DNA of 64,000 nucleotides from Deltaproteobacteria bacterium (GCA_016192705.1 JACPTQ010000048.1:1-64000), one strand, 5' to 3'. Positions 1-7,280 are shown, numbered from the stretch's first letter. Notes: a model not told the origin generated them from the letters alone. A program made the numbers and translations.

Positions 1-67
1 AATCTCGCCAGGCGGTTCGCAGGGGACCCTTTGCAGTATGACTTCCTCCCGCTGCAAAGGCGAAAAG

Positions 68-110
68 TGTCACCCGATCACCCGGGCTGAAATGTCACCC
101 GATCTCCCGG
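68..110. repeat. Pair of 18-bp direct repeats
   Basis: TGTCACCCGATCACCCGG at 68-85 recurs at 93-110 with one mismatch, a period of 25 bp. Closely spaced repeats of this kind can be the end of an IS element, but no transposase is in the window to the right and the left side is cut off. What they are is unknown. Confidence 0.5.
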
Positions 111-146
111 TTGCACACTCCCGCGCCCGCTTTACCTGCGTTCGCG

Positions 147-214
147 CCTCCTCTCTTGCCGCTTCGCGGGCCCTATTCCTTGCGGGGGCCGCGCTCAGCG
201 GCTTCGAGAGGAGG
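147..214 (+). promoter_or_regulatory. Leader hairpin that hides the ribosome-binding site of the 220 gene
   Basis: CCTCCTCTC (147-155) is the exact complement of GAGAGGAGG (206-214), which contains the Shine-Dalgarno sequence of the ATG at 220. Just inside, GCCGC (158-162) pairs with GCGGC (198-202), and GGCCC (169-173) can pair with GGGCC (186-190). The message would fold into one long stem with the SD fully paired. The neighbouring four-helix-bundle gene has a leader of the same design but different sequence. Control of translation by opening this stem is an inference. Confidence 0.6.
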
Positions 215-219
215 TTCTC

Positions 220-561
220 ATGTCTCATCGGTTCATCGCGTACGACGTTGCGTTCGAGTTAGCGAGTCACGTTCGTCCCGCGCTTGATGTCATTCGTCGC
301 AAGGATCGCAGTCTCGAAGATCAACTCCGGCGCGCAATGGCCAGTTGCGTTTTGAATATTTCGGAGGGGAATGGAAAATCCTCTCTTCGCGACCAGGCAC
401 GGTTCTTCGAGATCGCACGTGGCTCGTGCCGAGAAGCGCGAGCGGCACTTCGACTCGCGGCGATGTGGGGCTACGTCGACGAGCCGACGGTCGCCGAGCT
501 CGATGCGCTCGGCGATCGGGTGTGTGCGCTTCTCTCGCGGCTTATCCAACGAGCTGTGTGA
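220..561 (+). CDS. Four-helix-bundle protein, S23/IVP-like
   Basis: A 113-residue all-helical protein of the four-helix-bundle family (TIGR02436-like), first known from ORFs within 23S rRNA intervening sequences and also containing the Avd subunit of diversity-generating retroelements. The family signature is visible: a helix with the pattern LRRAMASCVLNISEGNG around residues 36-52, followed by RFFEIARGSCREARAAL. Its role in cells is not settled. The ATG is preceded by a strong GAGGAGG, buried in a hairpin. It runs convergent to a second member of the same family on the other strand, and their 3' ends overlap by about 20 bp. No reverse transcriptase or variable repeat lies nearby, so a DGR is not supported. 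Confidence 0.8.
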   Translation: MSHRFIAYDVAFELASHVRPALDVIRRKDRSLEDQLRRAMASCVLNISEGNGKSSLRDQARFFEIARGSCREARAALRLAAMWGYVDEPTVAELDALGDRVCALLSRLIQRAV

Positions 562-871
562 GCATCGCGATAACTCGCGACAACAGCTCGCCGATTTCAG
601 CCGGTGCATCGTCGATGAGGTCGAGCAGCGCGGCTGCCTCGCACGCTTCGCCGCGAGCAATTGCGTAACACCTGCGTTTGTCCGCCTTAGTAACGCGCCC
701 AGCGCCTTCGGCAACGTTTGTCAGCACCGAAATCGATGCTCGGCGGAACTGATCGCGGAGAACGGCGTTTGTAATCGGAAGCCTTTGTGCGAGACGAGCG
801 AAATCACGCGCGACGCGATAGCAGTCGAGGCGTTCGAGAGAAGCCGTCGTGGGAACGGAGTAGCGATTCAT
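542..871 (-). CDS. Four-helix-bundle protein, S23/IVP-like, second copy
   Basis: A 109-residue relative of the protein at 220-561, on the opposite strand. It begins MNRYSVPTTASLERLDCY and shows the same core pattern: LRDQFRRASISVLTNVAEGAG followed by RCYAIARGEACEAAALLDL. The ATG at 871 is chosen over longer starts because AAAGGAGG stands 7-8 bases before it and the family begins here. The two copies are clearly diverged, so this is an old pair or two separate acquisitions rather than a recent duplication. Like the first, its SD is paired in a long leader hairpin. Confidence 0.8.
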   Translation of the reverse strand: MNRYSVPTTASLERLDCYRVARDFARLAQRLPITNAVLRDQFRRASISVLTNVAEGAGRVTKADKRRCYAIARGEACEAAALLDLIDDAPAEIGELLSRVIAMLTQLVG

Positions 872-876
872 CGGGA

Positions 877-965
877 ACCTCCTTTGAAGCCCGCAACCGA
901 AAAGGCCCTTACCCGAAGCGCGGAGCGCGCAGGGGGCCTGCGGGGGTAAGGGCGAAAAAGGAGGT
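877..965 (-). promoter_or_regulatory. Leader hairpin that hides the ribosome-binding site of the 871 gene
   Basis: On the minus strand, ACCTCCTTT (965-957) is the exact complement of AAAGGAGGT (885-877), the SD of the ATG at 871. Inside it a perfect 10-bp inverted repeat, GCCCTTACCC with GGGTAAGGGC (944-953 and 905-914), extends the stem, and CGCAGG/CCTGCG forms an apical hairpin. The layout matches the leader of the 220 gene although the inner sequence differs, which suggests the structure is what is conserved. Confidence 0.6.
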
Positions 966-978
966 CGCGAAGAGGCAA

Positions 979-1037
979 CCCGCCCCCGCATCCGCCCCCG
1001 CTCCCGCGCCCGCAACCGCTCCCGCCCCCGATCCGAT
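979..1037. repeat. Degenerate CCCGCN hexamer run
   Basis: About ten imperfect copies of a C-rich hexamer (CCCGCN/ACCGCT type) lie between the four-helix-bundle gene and the palindrome array. Similar runs occur at about 4965-5008 and near 5690, always between genes, so this is a low-complexity habit of the genome rather than coding sequence. Confidence 0.6.
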
Positions 1038-1045
1038 CATTTTCT

Positions 1046-1228
1046 GATCTTCGAAATATCCCTTCGCCCGCCTGAGCCGGAAAATCGATATTTCGAAATA
1101 TCCAATTTCGGCCCCAACCCCGAAAAATGATATTTTCAAATATCCCCGGCTCGGGTTCGGGCGAAAAAAAGATATTTCGAAATATGCCGAAGCGCCGCCG
1201 CAGCCGAAATTCGATATTTCCAAATATC
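1046..1228. repeat. Array of five 16-bp palindromes at 41-42-bp spacing
   Basis: The core GATATTTCGAAATATC is a perfect 16-bp palindrome at 1087-1102. Variants stand at 1046-1060, 1129-1144, 1171-1186 and 1213-1228, giving starts spaced 41, 42, 42 and 42 bp. The 26-bp GC-rich spacers differ from one another, but most have CGAAA just before the palindrome. The spacing is four helical turns, placing all sites on one face of the DNA. Because 42 is a multiple of three, both strands stay open and translate to 14-residue repeats. I think these are shadows of the DNA repeat rather than a protein. Function unknown; operator or iteron-like sites are possible. Confidence 0.75.
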
Positions 1229-1267
1229 TTTCGGCGGCGACCGGACCCGAAACGTCGGCCGAATACC

Positions 1268-1723
1268 CTACTTGAGGGAAATAGCTACGGTTGCGCCACG
1301 GATGGTGTTTCCGCATAGCGCGTTGCCGCCGACGTGCAAGCCGTCGATGTCGTCGTAGACTAGGATGCCCAGCGGACGCAGGTCGAGCTTAAGATGAACG
1401 CGGTGCGCATCCAGTCGCGTCGCAAGGACCATCGAGACCGGCGACGACGCCCCCTTGCCCCAGAAGATAGAAACGTTCGAATCGGCCGTAACCACGATCA
1501 CCGAACCCGACTCGGAATCGAGGTTGTTCTGAACGACGCTCACCCGCCGCCCGGACGGCAGGTCAGGCGGCGTCGTCAGCGACAAACGCAGGGGATTCGC
1601 CTCAACGCGTAGCAGCGTCTGCCCACCGATTGAAATCAGCGTGTTGCAGTCGACGAATCTGTTTCCGCCAATCTCGACGGTCAAGCCCTCGTCTGCTACG
1701 CGCCGCGCCACCTCGCCGGTCAT
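1268..1723 (-). CDS. Hypothetical protein, third gene of the toxin-like operon
   Basis: A 151-residue protein rich in predicted beta strands, with no family I recognise. Its ATG at 1723 overlaps the stop of the gene before it (ATGA), so translation is coupled and the start is secure. It has no signal peptide or membrane segment and only two cysteines. Being last in a three-gene operon behind a toxin-like gene, it may be an accessory or immunity factor; that is a guess from position only. Confidence 0.6.
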   Translation of the reverse strand: MTGEVARRVADEGLTVEIGGNRFVDCNTLISIGGQTLLRVEANPLRLSLTTPPDLPSGRRVSVVQNNLDSESGSVIVVTADSNVSIFWGKGASSPVSMVLATRLDAHRVHLKLDLRPLGILVYDDIDGLHVGGNALCGNTIRGATVAISLK

Positions 1724-2007
1724 GCCGCCGACCTCCAGTCGCCGAACTCCAGCGGTCCCACCTCGGCCTGGGTGCCGCCCAAGTCACGGGCCGGTCCGAA
1801 CAAGTCCGCCCCCAGTTCGAAGGGAATGGTGTGCCGGTCGCCATACCCGCTGATCGCGCGATCGTTGAGCAGGCGGCGCTCTTCGTCGTCAAGCCCGTAC
1901 CAGAGCGGGTCCATCAGCTCGCGCAGCGCCTCGGCGGCCGGATCTTCGGCATCCAGAACGAGCAAGATACGCTCGAGTTCCAACAGAATCCGCATTCGCC
2001 CACTCAT
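1720..2007 (-). CDS. Small acidic helical protein, possible partner or immunity protein
   Basis: A 95-residue acidic protein that begins with two predicted helices; residues 5-45 carry the pattern LLELERILLVLDAEDPAAEA, then LRELMDPLWYGLDDEERRLL. I believe small proteins of this pattern are widespread in myxobacteria, but I know of no assigned function. The ATG at 2007 overlaps the stop of the upstream gene (ATGA), and its own stop overlaps the next ATG in the same way. The tight coupling and small size fit an antitoxin or immunity partner of the upstream Tse2-like gene, which is inference. Confidence 0.6.
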   Translation of the reverse strand: MSGRMRILLELERILLVLDAEDPAAEALRELMDPLWYGLDDEERRLLNDRAISGYGDRHTIPFELGADLFGPARDLGGTQAEVGPLEFGDWRSAA

Positions 2008-2447
2008 GGCCACTCCCGCGTCCAAGCGGCACGTGTCGCGGCGAGGGCAGCCTCGTACGCCAGGAGCAGCATCCGCAGAGCCGGCTCGACGAAAGCGTGC
2101 CCCAGAGGCAAATCCTCCCGCTCTGGCCGGACGAGCAGTGCTGACGGCTCCAGTGCGAACGGATCGACAGCAAATACCGCGTCTCGCGGAGGGCCGTAGG
2201 CGCCGGCATCGAGCCCGCGGGGGCGTCTCCACGGCGGGATTCCTTCCACCGTTCCGTTGACCGAGAGCCCACCGGTGCCGGGCGAAATGTTGCCCTCTGC
2301 ATCCGGAAATACGTCGAACCGTCCCTCCGCGAACGACGGCGCGGCGGCACCCCAAGGCGCAGGCCTCACACCGAGTTTCCGCGCGGATCGTCCCAGTTCG
2401 GGCAAACCGTTGTCCGCAGCGGTCATGCACCTGAAGTACCGTGGCAT
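2004..2447 (-). CDS. Possible Tse2-like ADP-ribosyltransferase toxin
   Basis: A 147-residue protein. The stretch PGTGGLSVNG near residue 55 and the helical C-terminal segment after LVRPEREDLPLGHAFVEPAL resemble the TGG-S-V motif and C-terminal helix of Tse2, the Pseudomonas type VI effector with an ADP-ribosyltransferase fold that also occurs as a chromosomal toxin. The N-terminus MPRYFRCM could supply the family's early Arg. The likeness is short and recalled from memory, so the family call is tentative. It heads a three-gene operon in which every junction is an ATGA overlap. The SD is weak (GAG six bases before ATG). There is no secretion signal or fused domain, so an intracellular toxin-antitoxin role is as likely as export. 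Confidence 0.4.
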   Translation of the reverse strand: MPRYFRCMTAADNGLPELGRSARKLGVRPAPWGAAAPSFAEGRFDVFPDAEGNISPGTGGLSVNGTVEGIPPWRRPRGLDAGAYGPPRDAVFAVDPFALEPSALLVRPEREDLPLGHAFVEPALRMLLLAYEAALAATRAAWTREWP

Positions 2448-2565
2448 TAACTCGATTTTGCCCTGCCTCGCCGGGGCTGTCCATTGTTCGTCCTTGAATG
2501 AAGGTAACGTAAAGGTTGGCGGCCATTACACGCTGGCAATCGGGTAGGTCTCGTTGCTTGTATTC

Positions 2566-2724
2566 TCACTCCGCCTCCGTAAGCGCGTCGTGCAACACCG
2601 CTTCGAGAAGGCGTTGGCTTTCGGTCTCGGTGGTCGTGAGCTGCGCTTCGAGCTGGTCGCAGAGCGCCATCAGCTCGTCGACCTTGGCGACGATGCGGTG
2701 CTGTTCGGCGAGGCTACGTTGCAT
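2566..2724 (-). pseudogene. 3' remnant of a type I restriction specificity gene (hsdS)
   Basis: About 50 codons on the minus strand encode SLAEQHRIVAKVDELMALCD and a following coiled coil ending RLLEAVLHDALTEAE. This is the characteristic C-terminal end of HsdS, the DNA-recognition subunit of type I restriction-modification systems, normally 380-450 residues. Nothing upstream matches the target-recognition domains; the homology stops abruptly near 2724 and the HNH gene begins to overlap. No hsdM or hsdR is present. The fragment marks a lost restriction locus. Confidence 0.75.
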
Positions 2725-2750
2725 TCCGATCGCTTCCTCGCTTCGCGTCA

Positions 2751-3878
2751 TTACCCTTCTGCATCCTGGATCACACCTCCGCCAAGAAACACCCGCACGT
2801 GACTTCTCCATTTCTTTCGGTCCACGCGGAGAAGGTTCTGGAAGTTGAAATCGGCGACTTTCTTATGATGATTTGCACAGAGCGGAATGAGGTTCTCCTG
2901 AATATCAAAGTCAAAGCGCTCCCCAAACTCCGCCTTGGCCCGTGCTCTCGGGAATATATGGTGAATCTCGATCATCTTGGGTTCAGCTGAACATCTCGTC
3001 GCGAAACACTTCCTCGGATCGACGTCCTCACCTTGCACCTTCTGTCGGAGAGCCATCGTGTTCTCCGAGTGCTTCTTGGGTGTCTTGTCCGAGATGCGGA
3101 CCACCTCCTTAACGAGTTCCTCTCGCGTCTTGAAGTACGGCCTATACCAGTGATAGCCGATTCCATAAAACTGAAGGTCGCTGCTGCGCAAGAAATGTTT
3201 GTTCTTGGAAATGTCGCCGAGCGACGACAAGTCATATCCAAACTTTGTTTCGAGTACCCACTTCACCGCATCCAGAATATTACGCTTGCCGTCGCGCCCA
3301 CGAAACGGGTGTCCGAGCTTACTATGTCGAAACTGGAACAATCTAAAAATCCCAGGGTATGAATTGCAAATGAGAAAAGCGACGGCCGGGAAGGATCGAT
3401 ATTCTGTATGTTTAGCTTTTTCTCTTGTCGCAAAATCGACGCAGCCAAAAAGGTCGTTCTTCGAAAAATGGGTGTTTGATATGCTTCGCGGCAAGAAATC
3501 GTCAATCGGAAGCCCCAGCTTGGTCTCGACCAACCAACGTGTCTTCCCGATCGCAATTTCCATATTCATATCGGATCGAGCTGTTTGAGTCGTAAGACCC
3601 AGTGTTCGATTCACCACCAAAGCAAACTGGGTCTCTGACATTCGCAACTGAGTGCGTATTTCTTCCGCGGGAATTCGATCGATGTTATCCCGAATGTAGA
3701 CGAGTTCCTCGGGACGAGCGTATTCGGAGATCCCCTTTTCTCGTAACCACGCACTCAGATCTAGAAGCTCCAGTGAAAGGCGCTGCGCCAGAACATGAAG
3801 CGGAATCAAAGCGAGGGTCTTGCGAATAAACTGAATTTCCGATTCGGTGAGGTCGGCGACGTTTCGTTTAGACGGCAT
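2751..3878 (-). CDS. HNH endonuclease with N-terminal helical repeats
   Basis: A 375-residue protein. The C-terminal 85 residues form a clear HNH nuclease. A first Cys pair stands at about 291/296 (CFATRC), the catalytic His pair IEIHHIFPR at about 306-307, an Asn in QENLIP, and a second metal site CANHH at about 334-338. The N-terminal 95 residues look like two copies of a helix-turn-helix-like unit (EIQFIRKTL...LAQRL and ELVYIRDNI...IRTQL), then about 190 residues unlike any domain I know. Its base composition is clearly lower in GC than the rest of the window. With an hsdS remnant touching its 3' end, this is probably a horizontally acquired defence or restriction gene. Target and partner are unknown; no methyltransferase lies alongside. 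Confidence 0.8.
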   Translation of the reverse strand: MPSKRNVADLTESEIQFIRKTLALIPLHVLAQRLSLELLDLSAWLREKGISEYARPEELVYIRDNIDRIPAEEIRTQLRMSETQFALVVNRTLGLTTQTARSDMNMEIAIGKTRWLVETKLGLPIDDFLPRSISNTHFSKNDLFGCVDFATREKAKHTEYRSFPAVAFLICNSYPGIFRLFQFRHSKLGHPFRGRDGKRNILDAVKWVLETKFGYDLSSLGDISKNKHFLRSSDLQFYGIGYHWYRPYFKTREELVKEVVRISDKTPKKHSENTMALRQKVQGEDVDPRKCFATRCSAEPKMIEIHHIFPRARAKAEFGERFDFDIQENLIPLCANHHKKVADFNFQNLLRVDRKKWRSHVRVFLGGGVIQDAEG

Positions 3879-4110
3879 GGCGCCTCCAAGGGGCGATGTC
3901 CCGTTCGCTGAGGAGCTTTTTGTTCAACGTAAGTTCCATTGTCGCCAACAGAGGTGACCCGAGCAAGTTTGGTGACCCAGATCGAATCCCCCCTTGCCAT
4001 CCCCCGCCAACTCGCGATACGCCACCCCACACACAGCGGCCGACAAATGAGCACAGGGGACATTGGGTCCCGCACCGATTGAGGCCACGCAACCGCACGA
4101 GGGGAACAAG

Positions 4111-4962
4111 ATGACAAAGACAAACGACACGACCGAGCAGGCGACGCACGCCGCAACCGACGCGATCACGCTTTCAGGCGGCGACGAGGCGCTCGCGAAG
4201 CTCCGCGCGACGCTCGACGCGATCCCCGCGCACGCCGTAACGCCGTTTCGCGCGCAGGTCCCCGAGGCCGTCGCGGCGATCATCCAGAACGCCCAGAGCT
4301 ACGCCGCCGACCGCGCCCGCTTCGTCGCGACGTTTGCCGCCGCCGCGTTCGACCCGGCCGCGCACGACAACCTCGTCGTTCGCGCGCAAGCGACCTGGCA
4401 GGCCGACCTCCTCTACCGCCGCGCGACCGACCCCGAGGGGCTCGCCGCCGAGCTTATCGCCGCCGCAAAACCGCTTCGCCAGCGCATCCTCCGCGCCGCG
4501 AGTTACCTCTGGGGCCACGACGACGTGATCGCGCCGCAGCTCGCCCATATCCGCGAGGGGCAAGGCCACCTCGACACCGCCGACGACTTGGCCGCGCTCG
4601 CGGGCCTCTTCTCGGCGAACTGGAGCACCGCGAAGGGGCGCTGCGACATTACAGAGGCTGACGTCACGCAGGCGCAAAACATCTCGGTGAAGCTCGTGAA
4701 CGCCCTCGCCGCGAAATCGGACGACCGCGAGGTGATAAAGGCGCGCGACCTTCGCGATCGCGCCGCGACGTATGCGCGCTACGGCGTCGACACGATTCGC
4801 GCCGCGGCCGGCTTCATCTTCCGCGACGACGAAGCGGCCCTCGATCGCTATCCGACGATCTTCGTTTCGCGCGGCCGGAGACGTCCGACCGCACCGAAGT
4901 CAGCGCCGACTACCGTCGCGCCCGCATCGCCCGCGCCCGCCACTCCAATCGCCCCGCGTTAA
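4111..4962 (+). CDS. Hypothetical all-helical protein
   Basis: A 283-residue protein, Ala-rich and predicted helical, ending in a Pro/Ala/Thr-rich tail of about 25 residues (PTTVAPASPAPATPIAPR). I do not recognise the family. The ATG at 4111 is chosen because AGGGG stands 7 bases upstream; an in-frame ATG at 4063 lacks one. It has no signal peptide or membrane segment. It sits alone between accessory DNA and the YceI gene on the other strand, and its GC content is typical of the genome. Confidence 0.65.
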   Translation: MTKTNDTTEQATHAATDAITLSGGDEALAKLRATLDAIPAHAVTPFRAQVPEAVAAIIQNAQSYAADRARFVATFAAAAFDPAAHDNLVVRAQATWQADLLYRRATDPEGLAAELIAAAKPLRQRILRAASYLWGHDDVIAPQLAHIREGQGHLDTADDLAALAGLFSANWSTAKGRCDITEADVTQAQNISVKLVNALAAKSDDREVIKARDLRDRAATYARYGVDTIRAAAGFIFRDDEAALDRYPTIFVSRGRRRPTAPKSAPTTVAPASPAPATPIAPR

Positions 4963-4964
4963 TT

Positions 4965-5008
4965 TCCCGCTCCCGCTACCGCGTCCGTTACCGCGTCGGT
5001 CACCGCGC
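4965..5008. repeat. Degenerate CCCGCT/ACCGCG hexamer run
   Basis: A run of imperfect GC-rich hexamers between the convergent genes ending at 4962 and 5000, of the same style as the run at 979-1037. A short, similar stretch lies upstream of the YceI gene near 5680-5695. No function is evident. Confidence 0.5.
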
Positions 5009-5656
5009 CACGCGTTTCGCGTTGATGCTCAGTTTGATAAGCACGTTGTCGCGAATGAGATCGTCTTTCATGCCGGGATAAACAATCCCAAAATCTTTTC
5101 GGTTGATCGAGAATTCGCTGGTCGCCGTCACCGCGGCTGAATTGTCCACGAAAGCCACCGTGGCCGGGAACGCAACCGACTTCTTCACGCCGTGCAGCTC
5201 GAGGTTGCCGGTGATGGTGTGCGTCGCCTTATCCGTCCCGCCCGCGCGAATGTCTGTCGAGGCAAACGTCGCTTTGGGAAACTTCGCAACGTCGAAAAAG
5301 TCCGCCGATTTCAGGTGCGCCGTCAATTTCTCGGTGTCGCTGAAGAGTGACGTGGCGTCGATTTCGACCGTAATCGAACCCGGCTTTTGCGCATCGGTGT
5401 CGACGGTCCCAGTGAACTTCGCGAAGCCACCCACGTGCGACCCCGTCACCTTCGAACCCACGAATCCAATCTTCGACGTGTCGGCTGAAATCGCGTAGGT
5501 CGCCCCCGCCGCTCCCCGCGCCGCCGTCGCTTCGCGCCTGTCCGGCACCGCGGCCCCCACGGTTGCGCGCGGCTTTCCCGCCGATGGGTCTTTACACGCC
5601 ACGACCGCAACCCCGACCACCAGAATCGCGCCAACGCGCATCACCGCCGTTTTCAT
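5000..5656 (-). CDS. YceI-family lipoprotein
   Basis: A YceI-like protein of 218 residues with a lipoprotein signal (hydrophobic segment then VVVACK, the lipobox Cys at about residue 21). After a Pro/Ala-rich linker the YceI lipocalin-like beta barrel begins at ATYAISADTSKIGFVGSKV and continues through FTGTVDTD, SADFFDVAKFP, FASTDI and the closing NRKDFGI segment. Family members bind isoprenoids or other lipophilic molecules in the periplasm; the ligand here is unknown. ATG 5656 is preferred over GTG 5665 because AAGGAG lies 8 bases before it. It would be anchored to the outer or inner membrane. Confidence 0.85.
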   Translation of the reverse strand: MKTAVMRVGAILVVGVAVVACKDPSAGKPRATVGAAVPDRREATAARGAAGATYAISADTSKIGFVGSKVTGSHVGGFAKFTGTVDTDAQKPGSITVEIDATSLFSDTEKLTAHLKSADFFDVAKFPKATFASTDIRAGGTDKATHTITGNLELHGVKKSVAFPATVAFVDNSAAVTATSEFSINRKDFGIVYPGMKDDLIRDNVLIKLSINAKRVAR

Positions 5657-5717
5657 TCGTCTCACTCCTTCACCCCCGTTACCGCACCCGTCCCGCTGCT
5701 CACATCTCCAGTGATCC

Positions 5718-5727
5718 GTTATATAAC
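5718..5727. promoter_or_regulatory. Palindrome GTTATATAAC before the pseudouridine synthase
   Basis: A perfect AT-rich 10-bp palindrome stands 6 bases upstream of the GTG at 5734, in otherwise very GC-rich DNA. It contains a TATATAA run that could act as a -10 element of a near-leaderless transcript or as an operator. Only its sequence supports this. Confidence 0.35.
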
Positions 5728-5733
5728 AGCCGG

Positions 5734-6654
5734 GTGCCGCGAATCATTCCCTTCGTTGTACCACCCGAGTGGGACGGCGCGCGCGTCGACCATTTTCTCG
5801 CCGCCAGACTTCGCCGCGCGTCGCGAACGCGAATTCACCGCCTCATCGTCGATGGCGACATCACGCTCAACGAACGCCACCCCAAAGCCCACACGCGCGT
5901 CCACACCGGGAGTCGCATCGCGGTTCACGTCGAGCCGCTCGCCGAGCCCGACGCGCCGATGTCGTTCGGCGTCCTCTATGAGGATGCGTCGCTCCTCGTC
6001 GTCGACAAGCCGGCGCTCCTCCCGATGCACGCGGGCGGCCGATTCAAGACGCGAACGCTCGTCCACGCGCTCGTCGCTCGATTCCCTGGTGAGCCGCTTC
6101 AAATCGCGCACCGCCTCGACCGCGAAACGTCCGGCTGCGTGGTCGTTGCCCGCGGCGTCGATTCGGCGCGCGTCCTCAAGCGGGCCTTTGCGCGTCGGCT
6201 CGTCGAGAAAACTTACACGGCGATCGTGCGCGCCAAACCGCCTTGGAGCGTCGGCGAACGAATCACGATCGACATCCCGATCGCGCGCGATAAGGACGTG
6301 ACAGGTCCCGACAGTCCCTTCGGCGGCAAGATGGTCGCCGCGCGCGATGAGATGGCGTCTCGAAAAGCGGTCACGCATGTGACCCTCGTCGCGGCTGGAC
6401 GATCGGCCGGGCTCGTCACGTGCCGTCCCGTGACCGGGCGCCAACATCAGATCCGGGCGCATCTCGCGCTTATCGGATTTCCGGTGGCCGGCGACAAAAT
6501 CTATGGCGGCGGCGCGAGCGATGGACTTGCCCGCCACGCGCTGCACGCCGCGCGCATCGCGTTTCCACACCCCGTCACGGGCGCGCGCGTCGAGGTCGCA
6601 AGCGCGCTCCCGGCCGACTTGCAGGACTATTGGAATCGCGCGCTCGACAGCTGA
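5734..6654 (+). CDS. RluA-family 23S rRNA/tRNA pseudouridine synthase
   Basis: A 306-residue enzyme that converts specific uridines to pseudouridine. An S4-like domain spans about residues 10-70 (DGARVDHFLAARL...RLIVDGDITLNE). The catalytic domain shows LLVVDKPALLPMHAGG, the catalytic Asp in HRLDRETSG near residue 130, and the closing RPVTGRQHQIRAHLA and GDKIYGG motifs of the RluA/RluC/RluD branch. The exact target cannot be read from the sequence. The GTG at 5734 puts the S4-like domain at the start; the frame is open far upstream but without domain content. No strong SD; a short or absent leader is possible. Confidence 0.9.
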   Translation: MPRIIPFVVPPEWDGARVDHFLAARLRRASRTRIHRLIVDGDITLNERHPKAHTRVHTGSRIAVHVEPLAEPDAPMSFGVLYEDASLLVVDKPALLPMHAGGRFKTRTLVHALVARFPGEPLQIAHRLDRETSGCVVVARGVDSARVLKRAFARRLVEKTYTAIVRAKPPWSVGERITIDIPIARDKDVTGPDSPFGGKMVAARDEMASRKAVTHVTLVAAGRSAGLVTCRPVTGRQHQIRAHLALIGFPVAGDKIYGGGASDGLARHALHAARIAFPHPVTGARVEVASALPADLQDYWNRALDS

Positions 6655-6667
6655 GAACGGATTGGTC

Positions 6668-7156
6668 TCAGAGATGGGGAACGTAGGCGGGCGCACGCAA
6701 CTCTTTGGTGTCACGCTTTCGCGCAAGCACCGACGTCGCTCCGCGCAATTCGCGCCGCGCACCCGACACGATGACAAGGCATTCGCCGCGCCGCACGCGC
6801 GACGACATCTCGCGCGCATCGCGCTTCGGAACGCCCAGCCGCGAGAGCCCGCGCGACAAGGCCGCTTCGCCCCCCGCGCTGCCCCCGGCGAGCGTTCCAA
6901 CGAGGGGCCCGGCGAATTTCTCCGCGAGCGGACCCGAGATCAACGTCGGCCCCAGCCCCGGCAACGCAAACACACCCGTCCACGACCCATTCCCCACGCG
7001 CACCTCGGCCAATGTTCGCGCGCTGCACGCGCGTTCCCGCGCGACGATCGACACGCGCTCCATCGCATACCCGCTTTGCCGAAGCGCCCGAACCGCGCCC
7101 ACCGCCGATCGCCGACTGTCAAATGTCGCAACCGCTGCGTCTTGATCTTCTTTCAT
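6668..7156 (-). CDS. General-stress-like protein with N-terminal YflT-type domain
   Basis: A 162-residue protein. Its start (VATFDSRRSAVGAVRALRQSGY followed by MERVSIVAR) fits the alpha/beta domain of heat-induced stress protein YflT and related DUF families. A Gly/Ala-rich middle (residues 65-95) could insert in or touch a membrane, as in many such stress proteins. Function is unknown in the family. It converges on the pseudouridine synthase with only 13 bp between the stops. Confidence 0.55.
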   Translation of the reverse strand: MKEDQDAAVATFDSRRSAVGAVRALRQSGYAMERVSIVARERACSARTLAEVRVGNGSWTGVFALPGLGPTLISGPLAEKFAGPLVGTLAGGSAGGEAALSRGLSRLGVPKRDAREMSSRVRRGECLVIVSGARRELRGATSVLARKRDTKELRAPAYVPHL

Positions 7157-7280
7157 CTTGTCGTCGTTTCTCCTCGTTCAGAGTCGAAGCAACTCATGTG
7201 CCGACCGCGCCCTCGGAACACCTCGCGTCACGACGCCACATCGCGGGCATCGGCGTGTGCGAGCGACAGGGCCGCGCGCG

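Noticed and set aside
220-871. A diversity-generating retroelement, because Avd is a four-helix-bundle protein
   Set aside because: No reverse transcriptase, template repeat or variable repeat is found near the two genes.
1046-1228. The palindrome array as a CRISPR
   Set aside because: The repeats are only 16 bp and fully palindromic, vary in sequence, and the 26-bp spacers are GC-rich and share a CGAAA edge. No cas gene is present.
909-1316. A 135-residue minus-strand protein with 14-residue repeats
   Set aside because: It is explained by the 42-bp DNA period, has no SD, and overlaps the end of one gene and the leader of another.
5719-6900. A long minus-strand frame opposite the pseudouridine synthase
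   Set aside because: It is an antisense shadow in high-GC DNA: Arg-rich, without a domain or SD, while the plus strand has clear RluA motifs.
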